A stretch of DNA of 64,000 nucleotides from Spongilla lacustris. Lineage: Eukaryota > Porifera > Demospongiae > Spongillida > Spongillidae. The translations under genes were made by a program, and so were the position numbers. Positions 22,009 to 33,668 of this stretch are shown piece by piece; position 1 is the first letter of the stretch; every line of letters begins with the position of its first letter. The notes below the pieces were generated by a model, which saw only the letters and a program-made list of their open reading frames with translations, searched no databases and was not told the DNA's origin. Where the stretch lies: NCBI GenBank assembly GCA_949361645.1, contig OX442415.1, positions 26,494,092-26,558,091 on the forward strand, read 5' to 3'.

Positions 22009-22675
22009 TCACATGATATACTTCAGTACATTCCTGTTATTACAGTTTGGAACATAAAGACTACCCCTTTGAGGATCTAGTGCCACTCCCCATGGTTTGT
22101 TCAGGTTCCCTACTGTGTGGATCTTCTGTCCTTTGGGATCAAAGACGGAGAAGCAGCCTCCATCATACTCACTGACATAGCTTTAACCTACTTCATCAAC
22201 TGCTACTCCTGATGGCCCCTTTACATCTCCTTATGATCTGACATAAGTATCTTCAGGTGTGAAGACTTTGATGGTGTTAGAATCATAGGCTGCAACATGA
22301 ATATTCTCTTTTGGGTCTAAGAATAGACCCCAAGGGGCTTCGAAAGGATTATTACCAGTATCAACTATGGTTGATAGCCAGTCACCATCTTGACTGAATA
22401 CTTGAACCCTGTTGTTGGCCCCATCAGAGACAATCACTCTTTTCTTAGAGTCCACAACAACACCACGTGGACACCTCAACTGTCTCTGACCTGATCCTTT
22501 CTTACCAAACTTATGAAGGAACTGTCCTCCTGTTGTCAGCTTCTGTATGCGATGATTATTACAGTCAGCAATATACATCACCTCTCCTATGATGGATATG
22601 GAACTGACAATCACCACTTCCCTTGCTACCAATGGAGTTCTTCAGGTAACCATCTTGGTCAAACACATGAATTGG
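22009..22675 (-). pseudogene. TRIM-NHL copy TN4, NHL fragment
   Basis: Only the NHL propeller region is left. Compared with TN5 it has two nonsense changes: TAA for the Tyr codon in RSYGD near 22231 and TAA for the Tyr in EEGYSY near 22185. It also has a short deletion near 22603. Similarity ends abruptly at about 22675, where a sequence leading to a hAT transposase fragment begins. It shares the CPRGVVVDSK and WLSTIV variants with TN5, so TN4 and TN5 are sister copies. Confidence 0.85.
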
Positions 22676-22867
22676 TTTTATACTTCTTGGTTGTCTTACC
22701 ACTTCATACAAAGATGTCTTATTTGCATTATAGGTGTTTTGTGTCGAACTTGAGACTCAAAACACTGTAGAGGAGCAAGCATTACGTTTGTTTTTGAAAG
22801 ACTGTGAGGGTAAGTACTTGTAAATTTCTCATTGCAAACATGCATGAAACTATTTTCTTATTACATT

Positions 22868-23485
22868 CAGTGGCGTATCCAGGATTGCTGTGACGGGGGG
22901 GGGGTGGAAGGGGAGGTTGTGGCCAGGGGGAGGGTGCGATAGGGGGATGTAAAAAAACGAGGAAGCATTATTTATGAAGCCTCGTGGTTTCATGTGCACC
23001 ATGCGTAGCAGCTTTGCAATAAATACAATTATATGTATAGCTGTCAGTACAACAAAAATAATAACAGTGATTTTGCTAGCCAACTCTTGACCAGATATGC
23101 CCTGATCACATTCAAAGAACCACACAAGATCTTCTCTAACTAAACATGTGTCAGGATCAACGTACTTTAAGACAAGACCCAGTTCAGTGCTCTTTATTGG
23201 ACACATCAGTAACTTCTTCGGCTATCACAGTGAACCATTTTGCCTTTTGAACCCTCCTATAATTTCACTTCCAATCTGATCTTCAAGAACATCAATGATA
23301 TGGTTTTGAATAACAGGAGATGTTTGGGCAGCATTCTTAGCAGCTGCTTTACAATGCTCCCCAAGAACACATCCACTCAGAAATGTACTGAGAAGTGCTA
23401 AATTGCCATCTTGATGGTTTTCTGTGTTGAGGGGATCTTTTTCTATATCTGTTGCATTATCACAGTGGCCACGAAGAGCCATCAT
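22868..23485 (-). pseudogene. hAT-superfamily transposase fragment (DUF4371 / zf-MYM type)
   Basis: The minus strand reads MALRGHCDNATDIEKDPLN, then NLALLSTFLSGCVLGEH and TSPVIQNHIIDVLEDQI, then EEVTDVSN, and after a frame change LVLKYVDPDTCLVREDLVWF. This is the start of the catalytic region of hAT transposases that carry DUF4371, where the first catalytic Asp normally lies in a DExTD-like motif. The 3' edge at 22868 reads cagtggcgtatccagg, a typical hAT-type terminus. Zinc-finger and C-terminal parts are absent, so the piece is inactive. Confidence 0.7.
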
Positions 23486-23551
23486 CTGTCATCCACAAAA
23501 TACTTTAGTTTTAATGATTGAACTAAGCTTTTGACTATTATCATTCCGTTG

Positions 23552-23995
23552 AGTCGCACAATCTCCTTGTGGGCGTCAACCATCAGCAGGTGGACCTTAC
23601 AGCTGTGTCCCACGGTTACCATGGTGCATCCAGTGGGGATACCCCCACCCTCCACACAATGAATGGACACTAAGTGGGGCCAACAGAGAGAGAGCTAACC
23701 CATTTCACTGGCCAAGGGTACCAATCACCACACTGAACTCCTGGAGTGTGCTCATGGACTCTTTGGTCATACACTAGGCTAGCATGAGCATTAATAGGGG
23801 TGGCAGTACCTTCCATTTCATATCTGGACTTAGGGGGGACGTAGTCTTAGCTTGTTTGAGTGCTCCAATAGTCTTCACAATGTCTTGCATCAGTTGTACT
23901 CTGGTGTCCAAATCTTTATCATACATTCCTAGCTGGGTATGTGTATCCAAATTCGATAAAAAGAAATCACTTTCCGGGCCATTGTAACAGTGCAA
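23552..23995 (-). pseudogene. VARS1: Valyl-tRNA synthetase C-terminal exon fragment, copy B
   Basis: Three exon-like blocks match copy A at 8389-8940 in order. They read MYDKDLDTRVQLMQDIVKTI then GALKQ (about 23818-23930), then the STLQEF block (about 23700-23770), then GCTMVTVGHSCKVHLL and AHKEIVRLNGMI (about 23552-23660). The third block has lost the IKGLVN residues. Further scraps follow at 24105-24180, 21500-21600 and 33215-33260. All lie on the 3' side of a TRIM-NHL copy. Confidence 0.65.
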
Positions 23996-23999
23996 TTGA

Positions 24000-24566
24000 A
24001 ACGACATCATCACTCTGCGATATGCGATCCAACAAAAAACTATAGCTGTGTTTATGTGACTTCAAACAGTATTAAGCCCACAATATGCATATGCATATAG
24101 TTTGACTGTCCAAATATTTATCATACATTCCTAGCTGGGTATTTATATCCAAATTAGTGAGTAAAACAGAAAAAGGAATCACTTTCCTTGGTAACAGTGC
24201 AATTGAAATCAACAGCTGACCATTCAGTTATAATTTATCTTAAGTTGGCAGTCATGGTGGGAGATGCCCAACATGATCACCCTAATGGTGGGAGGTGCCC
24301 AACATGATCACCCTAATGATGGGAGGTGCCCATGAACCACTAATGTAGATACCTTTCAATGCCAACAATCCCACCATCACGTACACATCTCCACATACAA
24401 GAAGGTAACACATATCTCTCTATACATACATCGAAAGGTCCATAGGCCTCTCTCACAAGCCATTGAAATATGAGGGTACTGCCTCAAACAGTTATATTAA
24501 TACACTATATACATCACTGGTTATAAAGTATTAAGCCCATGTACCTTTCAATATGTGCCAAATCAA
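24000..24566. other. Conserved 3' flank of TRIM-NHL copies
   Basis: The words ggtgggaggtgcccaacatgatcacc, tagatacctttcaatgcc and gtgccaaatcaatcacatgata recur downstream of TN4 (21660-22008), TN5 (here), TN7 (33370-33668) and TN8 (44810-45088), and in part of TN2 (9055-9290). They are part of the duplicated unit. No gene is seen in it. Confidence 0.6.
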
Positions 24567-26492
24567 TCACATGATATACTTCAGTACATTATTGTTGTCA
24601 AAGTTTGGAACATAAAGACTACCCCTTTGAGGATCTAATGCCATTCCATGTGTGCCTTTCAGATTCCCTACAGTGTGGATCTTCTGTCCTTTGGGATCAA
24701 AGATGGAGAAGCAGCCTCCATCATGCTCACTGACATAGCTGTAACCTTCTTCATCAACTGCTACTCCTGATGGACTCTTTACATCTCCATATGATCTGAC
24801 ATAAGTACCTTCAGGTGTGAAGACTTTGATGGTGTTAGAATCATAGGCTGCAACATGAATATTCTCTTTTGGGTCTAAGGATAGACCCCAAGGGGCTTCG
24901 AAAGGATTATTACCAGTACCAACTATGGTCGATAGCCAGTCACCATCTTGACTGAATACTTGAACCCTGTTGTTGCCCCCATCAGAGACAATCACTCTAT
25001 TCTTAGAGTCCACAACAACACCACGTGGACACCTCAACTGTCTCTGACCTGATCCTTTCTTACCAAACTTATGAAGGAATTCTCCTCTTGTTGTCAGCTT
25101 TTGTATGCGATGATTGCCAAACTCAGCAATATACATCACCTTTCCCTTGATGGATATGCTACAGGGACCATCGAACTGACCATTACCACTCCCCTCACTA
25201 CCAATGGTGTTCTTCAGATGACCACCTTGGTCAAACACATATATGTGGTGATCACCAGTACCCACATAGATATCTCCATTCTCATGGATGGCAACACAGT
25301 ATGGATCCTGCAGATTGATTACTTGCTGGGCATCACATAATGAGGTATAATCACTCTTCACCTCTAGGTCATAAGGACTCCCCTGTACATGATGACCATC
25401 CACTGTGATGAGGATCTGGTGAGGACCTGCTGTCTGAGGGGTGAGGGTTATGGTATAGGTACCATCCTCATGGTCCTCCACCTCACCCAAGAAAACTGGT
25501 CCATCATGTGACTTGGGCCTCAGCTCAGCTTTCACCTGCAGACCACCAAATGGGTACTTCTTTCCCTTTGATGTCTTGGTCTCAACTTTAACATGATACT
25601 TTTTCACCCTGGATACAGACTTAAAATCACATGTGCATTCAGAAGGGGATGGAGATAGGTCCACAACTCCACCAAATTCAGATAGTACTTTGGCAAGAGA
25701 GTCTGTCTGTAAGGTAGCAGATAGGCAGCTATGTGGATTTGGAGTGAGGGACACATTCTCCACCTTCTTGAGGGTGGCCTTCAGTTCAGTGGGTACCAGT
25801 CCTCCAAGAGCTACCACCTCATGGTCAGTGTGGGTCTGGAGGATGTGGGAGGTCACCTCAGTGTAGTGACTGATGTCAAGTTGGATCTTTTCAAACTGCT
25901 CCTTCTGAAGGGTCAGTGATGTTGTCTTGGAGAGTGCAATGGTTTCCAACTCCATCAATAACACTTTCTTTCTTTCCTCCAATGTCTCCATCAGTTGCTT
26001 AAAGGTATGTATGATGGCCAGTTCAGCTTCTTGTTTGGAGGTCTCCACCTGCTGCATCATCTTCTTATTGGCATCAATGGCACCAGCCAATGTTGATACA
26101 ACCTCCTGTGCACATTGAAGTGTCCCTCTCATTTCATCTCTATCAGCTTCTGCAACAGTGGACAGCTCACTAATGTTGTGGTCTTTGTGAAGTATCATGA
26201 CACAGAGCTGATTGACGAAACATCTACAAGTCTTACAATAGAATTCCAAGTCTAGTTTCATACGTTTTGGATCATAGCAGTGATGTTCTGTTGGTTTTAT
26301 GAGTGTTGGTAGCAGTGTGGCTGACTCCCTGTCTAGTCCTATCACACTGTGCTGGGACAGCTGTGGAACACGATTGTGACATTCTTGGCCACCTTTGCAC
26401 ATGAACATGTGACATGAGCAACAGAATACAACTGCAGGATCATTGCATCCTTTTACACAGAAGGTACAAGACACTCCAGAGCATCTGCACAT
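24567..26492 (-). CDS. TRIM-NHL copy TN5, open but lacking the RING
   Basis: An open frame of 641 residues from an ATG at 26492. It starts at the first B-box region (CSGVSCTFCVKG) and continues through B-box2 (CYDPKR, FYCKTC, NQLC, HKDH), coiled coil, filamin and six NHL repeats to a normal TGA. The first 90 or so residues of the family, including the whole RING, are absent. The homology stops at about 26488 and unrelated sequence leading into a TG microsatellite and the 4.7-kb inverted-repeat element follows. The conserved upstream block is missing too. If transcribed from another promoter, it would give a ligase-dead form that could still dimerise through the coiled coil and compete for targets. 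A pseudogene on its way to decay is the simpler reading. Confidence 0.8.
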   Translation of the reverse strand: MCRCSGVSCTFCVKGCNDPAVVFCCSCHMFMCKGGQECHNRVPQLSQHSVIGLDRESATLLPTLIKPTEHHCYDPKRMKLDLEFYCKTCRCFVNQLCVMILHKDHNISELSTVAEADRDEMRGTLQCAQEVVSTLAGAIDANKKMMQQVETSKQEAELAIIHTFKQLMETLEERKKVLLMELETIALSKTTSLTLQKEQFEKIQLDISHYTEVTSHILQTHTDHEVVALGGLVPTELKATLKKVENVSLTPNPHSCLSATLQTDSLAKVLSEFGGVVDLSPSPSECTCDFKSVSRVKKYHVKVETKTSKGKKYPFGGLQVKAELRPKSHDGPVFLGEVEDHEDGTYTITLTPQTAGPHQILITVDGHHVQGSPYDLEVKSDYTSLCDAQQVINLQDPYCVAIHENGDIYVGTGDHHIYVFDQGGHLKNTIGSEGSGNGQFDGPCSISIKGKVMYIAEFGNHRIQKLTTRGEFLHKFGKKGSGQRQLRCPRGVVVDSKNRVIVSDGGNNRVQVFSQDGDWLSTIVGTGNNPFEAPWGLSLDPKENIHVAAYDSNTIKVFTPEGTYVRSYGDVKSPSGVAVDEEGYSYVSEHDGGCFSIFDPKGQKIHTVGNLKGTHGMALDPQRGSLYVPNFDNNNVLKYIM

Positions 26493-26529
26493 TTAAAAAC
26501 AGGTTCATGTTGATGTACCCAGCCTCTGT

Positions 26530-29500
26530 GTGTGTGCGTGCATGTGTGTGTGTGTGTGTGTATGTGTGTGTGTATGTGTGTGTGTGTATGTGTGTGTATG
26601 TATGTGTGTGGGTGTGTATGTGTGTGTGTGCAAGGAGCTAGAAGTGTGCATAAGGTACCGTTGAGAGCTCTTTGATATCTTTGTTATTCAGGTCAAACAA
26701 TCATTTGGAATCATGAAAGTCTTTAAGAACCAGAATCTAGATGGATTCCTTGTTGAAGGCCAGTGCTGCAGCCTTTGCTGAAATTGCAGGCACTAATAAC
26801 TGGGATTGAGGAGATTTAATCAGTCATGTTGAACACTTGAAGACATCCTTTTATCACATTACTGTTCTGCTAGTGATTGAAGTAAATGTGCTCTCAGTTG
26901 TTTTATTTTTGTGGATGTTGTTTATTACCGGGAAAAAATCAGATTTTGTTTAGCTTGCATGCTTTGTAACACCTGGTAGATTTAAAACAAGAGATTGTTT
27001 TACAGTAAATCTATGCTTTTACAATTATGATAAACATGATGCCGGCCTATCAATGAACAGTGTTAAAATGCAGAAAATAACATACCCAATAACAAATGAA
27101 ATGCACTCTTAAAATCAAATCCATCGTTTCCTATAACATATCAGTTCCATTTCACAAGTTGAAGCCGGCTGTTGGGAATGATATGAATGGCACCTTGTCA
27201 AATTCCATAGCAAGGATTGCATCCATCCCTGTGAAGAAACGTAAAATAGAATGTGAAGACAAAAATATATAATAATGAACAAAATATTGTTTCAATCTGT
27301 TGTTGGTGAAGTGTGACAGAACGATGCACACGTCACTAATGTTTTAAATCACTCTATGAATTGATCCATAGCAATATTTTAAATTTAATGGTACAATAAT
27401 AGTCCAGCAGTAAAGCTCTTATGTTGTTTCTATTAGTGATGGCATCTTGGTATTTCCAATCTCAAATAGTGCATTCGCTGCACACAAACAGCTATCTATT
27501 AGTACAATACTATGTGACTCATTCTACTACCTTCTGAATAAATCATCAGGAATATCACAAACATCAACAACAATGTTACGTTTGTAAACGAACAATTCTG
27601 TACATTTCTTGTACAATTCTGAACATTGCAGTGTTTACACCTAGATAGTACAACTGCTGTGCCTGCATGCATGCCAGTTAGGACACCATTAATTATTTGC
27701 TTGTGCATGAAGAAGTACATATGTTGTCCTCATAAAGTACATATGTATAATACCTTAAGCAGCCAAGAAGGATCTATTTGCTTCCTGGCATCATTGAAAA
27801 CATTTATTTTGCCTAATTGCAATTCTCAGTGTTCCATAGAAGATAAATCCGCTTAAAGCAATATATATTAATACTGATACATTGAGATAAAAGCTTTTAA
27901 AACAAACAACACAGAAAACATTAATTATAGTGCTTCACTGGTCTATAGATAAATAACAATATGGTTATATCTAATCAGGTAAATTCTCCTGTTGGTAAAA
28001 AATGAAATACAATGATAACTTTAAATAACATATACATGTAGTAACCTTGTTTGCAGACTTGATATCATTCACTAGATCAATGTCAGAAGAATTCTGGGTT
28101 GAAAGAATGATTTTAAAAAACAATCTTCTACTGCACCATAGCCCATCTACACATATACCTTGTTTGCAGGCACACATGCACAGAATCATTATGTCCTCTT
28201 GAAATTTCTAAGTCAAAAGCTCAAATCAATCACAACTGAAAACATATTCACCTTCTCTTCAGATACATCTCCCTAAGATCATAAGGAAAATAAATAGACT
28301 TTGTCTAACTATACCGTTCACAAATAAAAGCCTCCTTTCGGGGCTATAAGTGCTACAGCTGTCAAATAATGCCGTCATTACAAAAATGAAATTATGCAAG
28401 CATATATTTATCACATCGGTGCTTTTGTCATCCCCTCCTTTTAATGAAAATCATGTAGCTACTCATATATACTAATGCTGACCTTAGAATATTTATGTTT
28501 AGTTAGTCAGGAAAACTGTACCCAAAAGTGTGACAAACATCCATCTATAAATACATGCACATTTACAGGGTGTAAATTATCAAGCTTATACGTGGATGGA
28601 CTACTTCACAAAGAGGCATTAAGCACATGGCCACTGCTCTGTCTTCCAAGTGGAACAAAGCCTATTCTATTACTAGCAGCTACATCAGATCACGGCTCGC
28701 TTTTGCTGGGGTTCGAGCAGTGAGCCTCTGTCTTAGAGGATCCCGCACCAAATGGAGAAGAGGGCTGGGGGTTTGATGATGGTGCTCCTCTGGCCTCATT
28801 TATGGAGTAGATTTATTTCTCTTTATGATTTCAATTTAATTACTTAAGTATCATCTAACTGTATGTATTTCATGTTTTTAAATGTGCTAAAAAGCTTATA
28901 CATTGTGAGTAGACTCATATACATTTAGTAAATCAAGGTATCACTGCAAAGGTACAATATAAGTACTTTTACTGTTTCAATACTTCTAGCGTTGTATGAC
29001 ATGATGCTCAATGGTTCCAGATCCACTTCTTTTGTGGTTTGCAAATCCTTTACCTTTGGAAAATATGATATAAGAGGTTCCTTAAACTCCTCATGTGTCA
29101 TTTTTTAAGTATTAAACTCGACAAGCTTTTCTTCAAGCCAGTCCAGCAAGAAGCAGTTTGTCTTACTAACTTCTCGGTGGAAGTTAGTACTTGATATTCC
29201 ATCCATTTTTGAAGACATGCAAGGTGGTGTCTCCATACCATATTAGGTGTACCACTAGCAAAATGACTATTTGGAACTATTAATTTATAGCTTTTTCCTT
29301 CTCTCATTCTATTCTTCTGATCTTCTGTGACTGCATGCATGGAACAGTGCAGATGGAGGGGAAAATAATAATAAATTCTTACTTTAGTGCCCAACAAAAA
29401 CAACACTTAGCCATCAGCGGGCAGCATTTTGAATCATGAATTTCTAGAGGGCATATAGTAATTATGTGCCTGCAAGCAAGGTATATCACCTGCAATTTCA

Positions 29501-31147
29501 GCAAAGGCTGCAGCATTGGCCTTCAACAAGGAATCCATTTAGGTTCTGGTTCTTAAAGACCTTCATGATGCTCAATTATGATCTCGCACACCATGGTGCA
29601 GTATAAGTAAGACCTTAAATCATTCCTTCAACTCAGAATTCTTCCGACATTGATCTATAGTGAAATATATTGTGTCTGCAAACAAGGATACCATACATTA
29701 TTTGAAGTTCTCATCGTATTTCTTTTTATTTACTTATAGGATTTGTCTCAGTGTTGATTTACATCTTAGGTATCACCATATTGTTATTTATGTCTAGATC
29801 AATGTTTGTTTTTTTGGTTTAAACATTTATCTCAATGCATCAGTATAGTTAATGAAATTGTTTTAAGCTAATCTATCTTCTTTGGAACCAATGAGAATTG
29901 CAATTAGGCAGAAATTTGTTTTCAATGATGCCATGGAGAAAGCAAACAGAAGTAGCTTTATTGTATTGTGCTGTACTGTATGAGGTCATGCCACATACGT
30001 ACTTAATCATGCACAAGCAAACAATATTAAAGGTGTCCTTACTGGAATGCAGGCAGTTTTGCTGTCTAGGTGTATACATTGCAATGTAAATTGTGCAAGG
30101 ATTAATACATGTGTACAAACATTGCTGTTGATGTTTGTGCTATTCCTGATAATATAAGTGAGCTTGTACAGAAGGTAGTAAAATAATGTGTCACATAATA
30201 TTGTACATGAAGTAGCTAAATCTTTACTTAACCTGCACATGCATAAATAGATAATGGTTGCAAGAAATGATAGAGAGTTGTTTGGTGCTGATTATGCAGC
30301 AAATGCAAATAGCAAGATGTCAATTGTCAATCACTAATACATTAGAGCATTACTTCAGGACAATTAAAGTTAAAGTAGTCATGGATCAAGTCATAGTGGG
30401 ATTTAAAACATTATTTGTGCATTTTTCTGTCATACTTTACCCACAACAGATTGAAGTGATATTTTGTTTAAACGTCACAAAGTTTGTAGAGGTTAGTCCC
30501 ATCTTGTGTCTTCTTGATTTTAGAAGAGCAAGCTATCAGTTTTTAAATGAGGCAAATGGTATGTCTTGTCAAGGTACATGCGCATATATGTGTTACCAAC
30601 ATTTTCTTCCAGATGGAAAATTGCCCCGGACTTTTGACCCAGTCCATTTTTATGACCCCCACTGCAAGATTCCAAACATCTCAAACTTGCAAATTGGAAA
30701 TGAGAGGATGATATGGTGGAAGCAACGATGGATTTGGAATGTTATAAATTTTTAAAGTGTGCATTTCAATTGATGAGTGGGTTATTCTCTGCATTTGTTT
30801 ACTAGCTCTGTTCATCATGTTCATTATAATTATTTTAAAAAATATTTACAAAAACGAACAACATCCACTGACAAAAATAAAACACCTGAGATAACATTTA
30901 CTCCAATCACTAGTAGTGTGATAAAAGGATATCTTCAAGTGTTCAACATGACTAATTAAATCTTCTCAATTCCAGTTATTAGTGCCTGCAATATTTCAGC
31001 AAAGGCTGCAGCACTGGCCTTCAACAAGGAATCCATCTAGGTTCTAGTTCTTAAAGACTTTCATGATTCTAAATTATTGCATTACCTGAATTACAAAGAT
31101 ATCAAAGAGCTCTCCATGGTATACCTTATGCACACTTTAAGCTCCTT

Positions 31148-31233
<86 letters not shown>
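26530..31233. mobile_element. 4.7-kb giant inverted-repeat element ended by TG/CA microsatellites
   Basis: The left arm (about 26630-28165) and right arm (about 29590-31140) pair over about 1.5 kb with moderate divergence. Examples are tggattccttgttgaaggcc against ggccttcaacaaggaatcca, and gttgaacacttgaag in both arms. The outer ends are a (TG)n run at 26535-26630 and a (CA)n run at 31149-31233. A third copy of the terminal block (ggctgcagca(t/c)tggccttcaaca) sits at 29500-29560. The 1.4-kb centre has two frames without a recognised family, 28475-28723 (+) and 29098-29406 (-). The right arm holds a 165-residue frame (30258-30755), also unrecognised. It may be a decayed foldback or large DNA transposon. 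It directly abuts the truncated 5' end of TN5. Confidence 0.75.
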
Positions 31234-31235
<2 letters not shown>

Positions 31236-31348
31236 CAGGTATGACTAGTAGATACAGTTGGCTTCCGTTCCATTATAGCATTATGTCCCCAGGCGCTCAA
31301 TAACCACACTACGCCACTGTATCACTGCTATGTACTGCATGCATTTTT

Positions 31349-32068
31349 GATTTATTGGTGGCCCACCTAGCACGGTCAGCACCTCCTTCACCAATGTCAG
31401 AGGCACTGTTTAATCAATTCGACAATGGTGTTCTTGATCGCTTTGAATTATCTTCAGCAATTGAGCTAACACCTCCAGCAGCTAAGCAGGCCACTCTTAA
31501 CCTGAGCCATGGTGGCCTTGGTCTGTGTTCACTTCATTGCCACGCTCCTGCTGCATACATCTCATCTCTAAACATGTCAGTGCCTTCGGACGTTTGCTCT
31601 GCAACTTCAAAGGATCACCTTCCTGCTGCAGTGAATGCTTACAATGTCATGGTCAGTCAGCCAGATGCCATCTCAGTTGAAAGTGTACTTGATGTTCCAC
31701 CTCACCAGCACTCACTGTCCTCTCGCATTGAAGAAGCTGACTTCAATTCTCAATGCCAGCAGCCCAGCACTGTGACAAAGGGTCAGATTGCATGCTATTT
31801 CAGCACCCCAAGCCCATGTGTGGCTTAAAGTGCAGCCTTCACCAAAGTTAAGTCTTGTGTTGATGCCTGATGAAGCACAGGTCATTCTATAATGGTGGCT
31901 TGGTCTTCCTGATGGCACTCCATGCCCGCTTTGTCATCACAACATGGATGCTTGGGGACATCACATGCTTACTTGTCGTTCTGGAGGTGATGTGATAACT
32001 AAACACAACCTGCTCAGAGACTGCATTGCCGACTTCTGCAACAAGGCATGCCTTTCCCCAAAATTGAT
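31349..32068 (+). pseudogene. Non-LTR retroelement remnant fused to TN6
   Basis: The frame reads ATLNLSHGGLGLCSLHCHAP then AAYISSLNMS, the segment that follows the reverse transcriptase in a retroelement family common in sponges and cnidarians. After frame changes it reads GTPCPLCHHNMDAWGHHMLT with the CCHC zinc pattern, then CRSGGDVITKHNLLRDCIAD. It breaks off at 32068 and TRIM coiled-coil sequence begins at 32074. The same element is better preserved at 43040-43858. Confidence 0.65.
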
Positions 32069-32073
32069 AAAGG

Positions 32074-32345
32074 ATTCTCCACCTTCATGAGGGTGGCCTT
32101 CAGTTCAGTGGGTACCAGTCCTCCAAGAGCTACCACCTCATGGTCAGTGTGAGTCTGGAGGATGTGGGAGGTCACCTTAGTGTACTGACTGATGTCACGT
32201 TGGATCTTCTCAAACTGCTCCTTCTGAAGGGTCAGAGATGTTGTCTTGGAGAGTGCAATGGTTTCCAACTCCATTAACAACACGTTCTTTCTTTCCTCCA
32301 ATGTCTCCATCAGTTGCTTAAAGGTCTGTATGATGGCCAGTTCAG
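32074..32345 (-). pseudogene. TRIM-NHL copy TN6, coiled-coil scrap
   Basis: The minus strand reads METLEERKNVLLMELETIAL and goes on to GGLVPTELKATL, the coiled-coil region, with high identity to TN7. Both edges are abrupt: one joins the retroelement remnant at 32068-32074 and the other unique sequence at 32345. Only about 90 residues remain. Confidence 0.9.
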
Positions 32346-32349
32346 TACA

Positions 32350-33668
32350 CTGTTATAAAAACTATACTGGGTGTCCACAAAAGCACGCAACGCTTTAAAA
32401 ATATATAATAATTCCTTAATGGGACAATAACTCTATAAATGAATTTTTGAATGTACAATGACTAGGGTAGGCAAATACAAACTGCATTATTAGAATCCAA
32501 TTAAATTTAATAATTCAAAAGATAAAATCAAATAACTTGCAATTAACTAATGTGACACAAAATTGTATGACAACGTTTTATTAAGTGAGAGATTTATAAA
32601 CTGCAGATAAGCGTTGATGGAAGTTTGAAAAAGTATGAAATTTCATTGGTATTTTACTAGTTAATACTGATTTAAAACAAATAATCAGAATTGAAAATGC
32701 ACTACAATTTTAATGAACTTTGAGTTTGTTTTTTAAATGACTCACCAAAACATACCAAATAAAATTGCGTTTCCTACTAATTGAATAATTAGTGGGTGTA
32801 ATTTAAATTAGTAAAACTTTAGAAGTTTTAACCTTAATAGCATTCATGGTCTTAAATGATCATAACCGACTATTGAACTCAGCAACTTGAAATCAATGCT
32901 GCTCCACTGCATATTCAAATCTTCCATTACTTATAAATGTTAAAATCAATTATCTCTAACCTTAATCTAGATAATTGAGGGTTTATGAATATTTTGATAA
33001 TCCCTAAGGGTTTTGATATAATTTCTTAACAGTTTTGTATAATTTAAATCTAATTGATTTTCCTAAGTACTGCAACATACGTACATTCAAAAAAATCAAA
33101 TGGTTAGTTAACATTAATCTTGAGCTATAGTGATTTATATAAATGAGTTGCGTTCATGTGTAGCTGTGTTTATGTGAATTGAAAATGTATTAAGCCCACA
33201 ATATGCATATGCATATGGTTTGACTCTGGTGTCCAAAATTTTTATCCTACATTCCTAGCGGAGTAAGCTTATGTATATTAAATTAGTTAGTAAAAAAAGG
33301 AATCACTTTCCATTTTAACAGTGCAATTGAAATCAACAGCTGACCATTCAGTTATAATTTATCTTAAGTTGGCAGTCATGGTGGGAGGTGCCCAACATGA
33401 TCACCCTAATGGTGGGAGGTGCCCAACATGATTACCCTAATGGTGGGAGGTGCCAATGAACCACTAATGTAGATACCTTTCAATGGCAACAATCCCACGT
33501 ACACATCTCCACATACAAGCACACACCATATATCCATAGGCCTCTCTCACAAGCCTTTGAAATGTGAGGGTACTGCCTCAAACAGTTATTTTAATACACT
33601 ACATATGTCGCTGGTTATCTGACTTATAAAGTATTAAACCCATGCACCTTCAATATGTACCAAATCAA
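32350..33668. other. AT-rich intergenic region and TN7 3' flank
   Basis: It contains the second copy of the 7885 dispersed repeat (32462-32640), then AT-rich sequence with no gene recognised. A scrap of the valyl-tRNA synthetase block 1 region follows (tttgactctggtgtccaaa, 33218-33236), then the conserved TRIM-NHL 3' flank (33290-33668). Confidence 0.55.
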
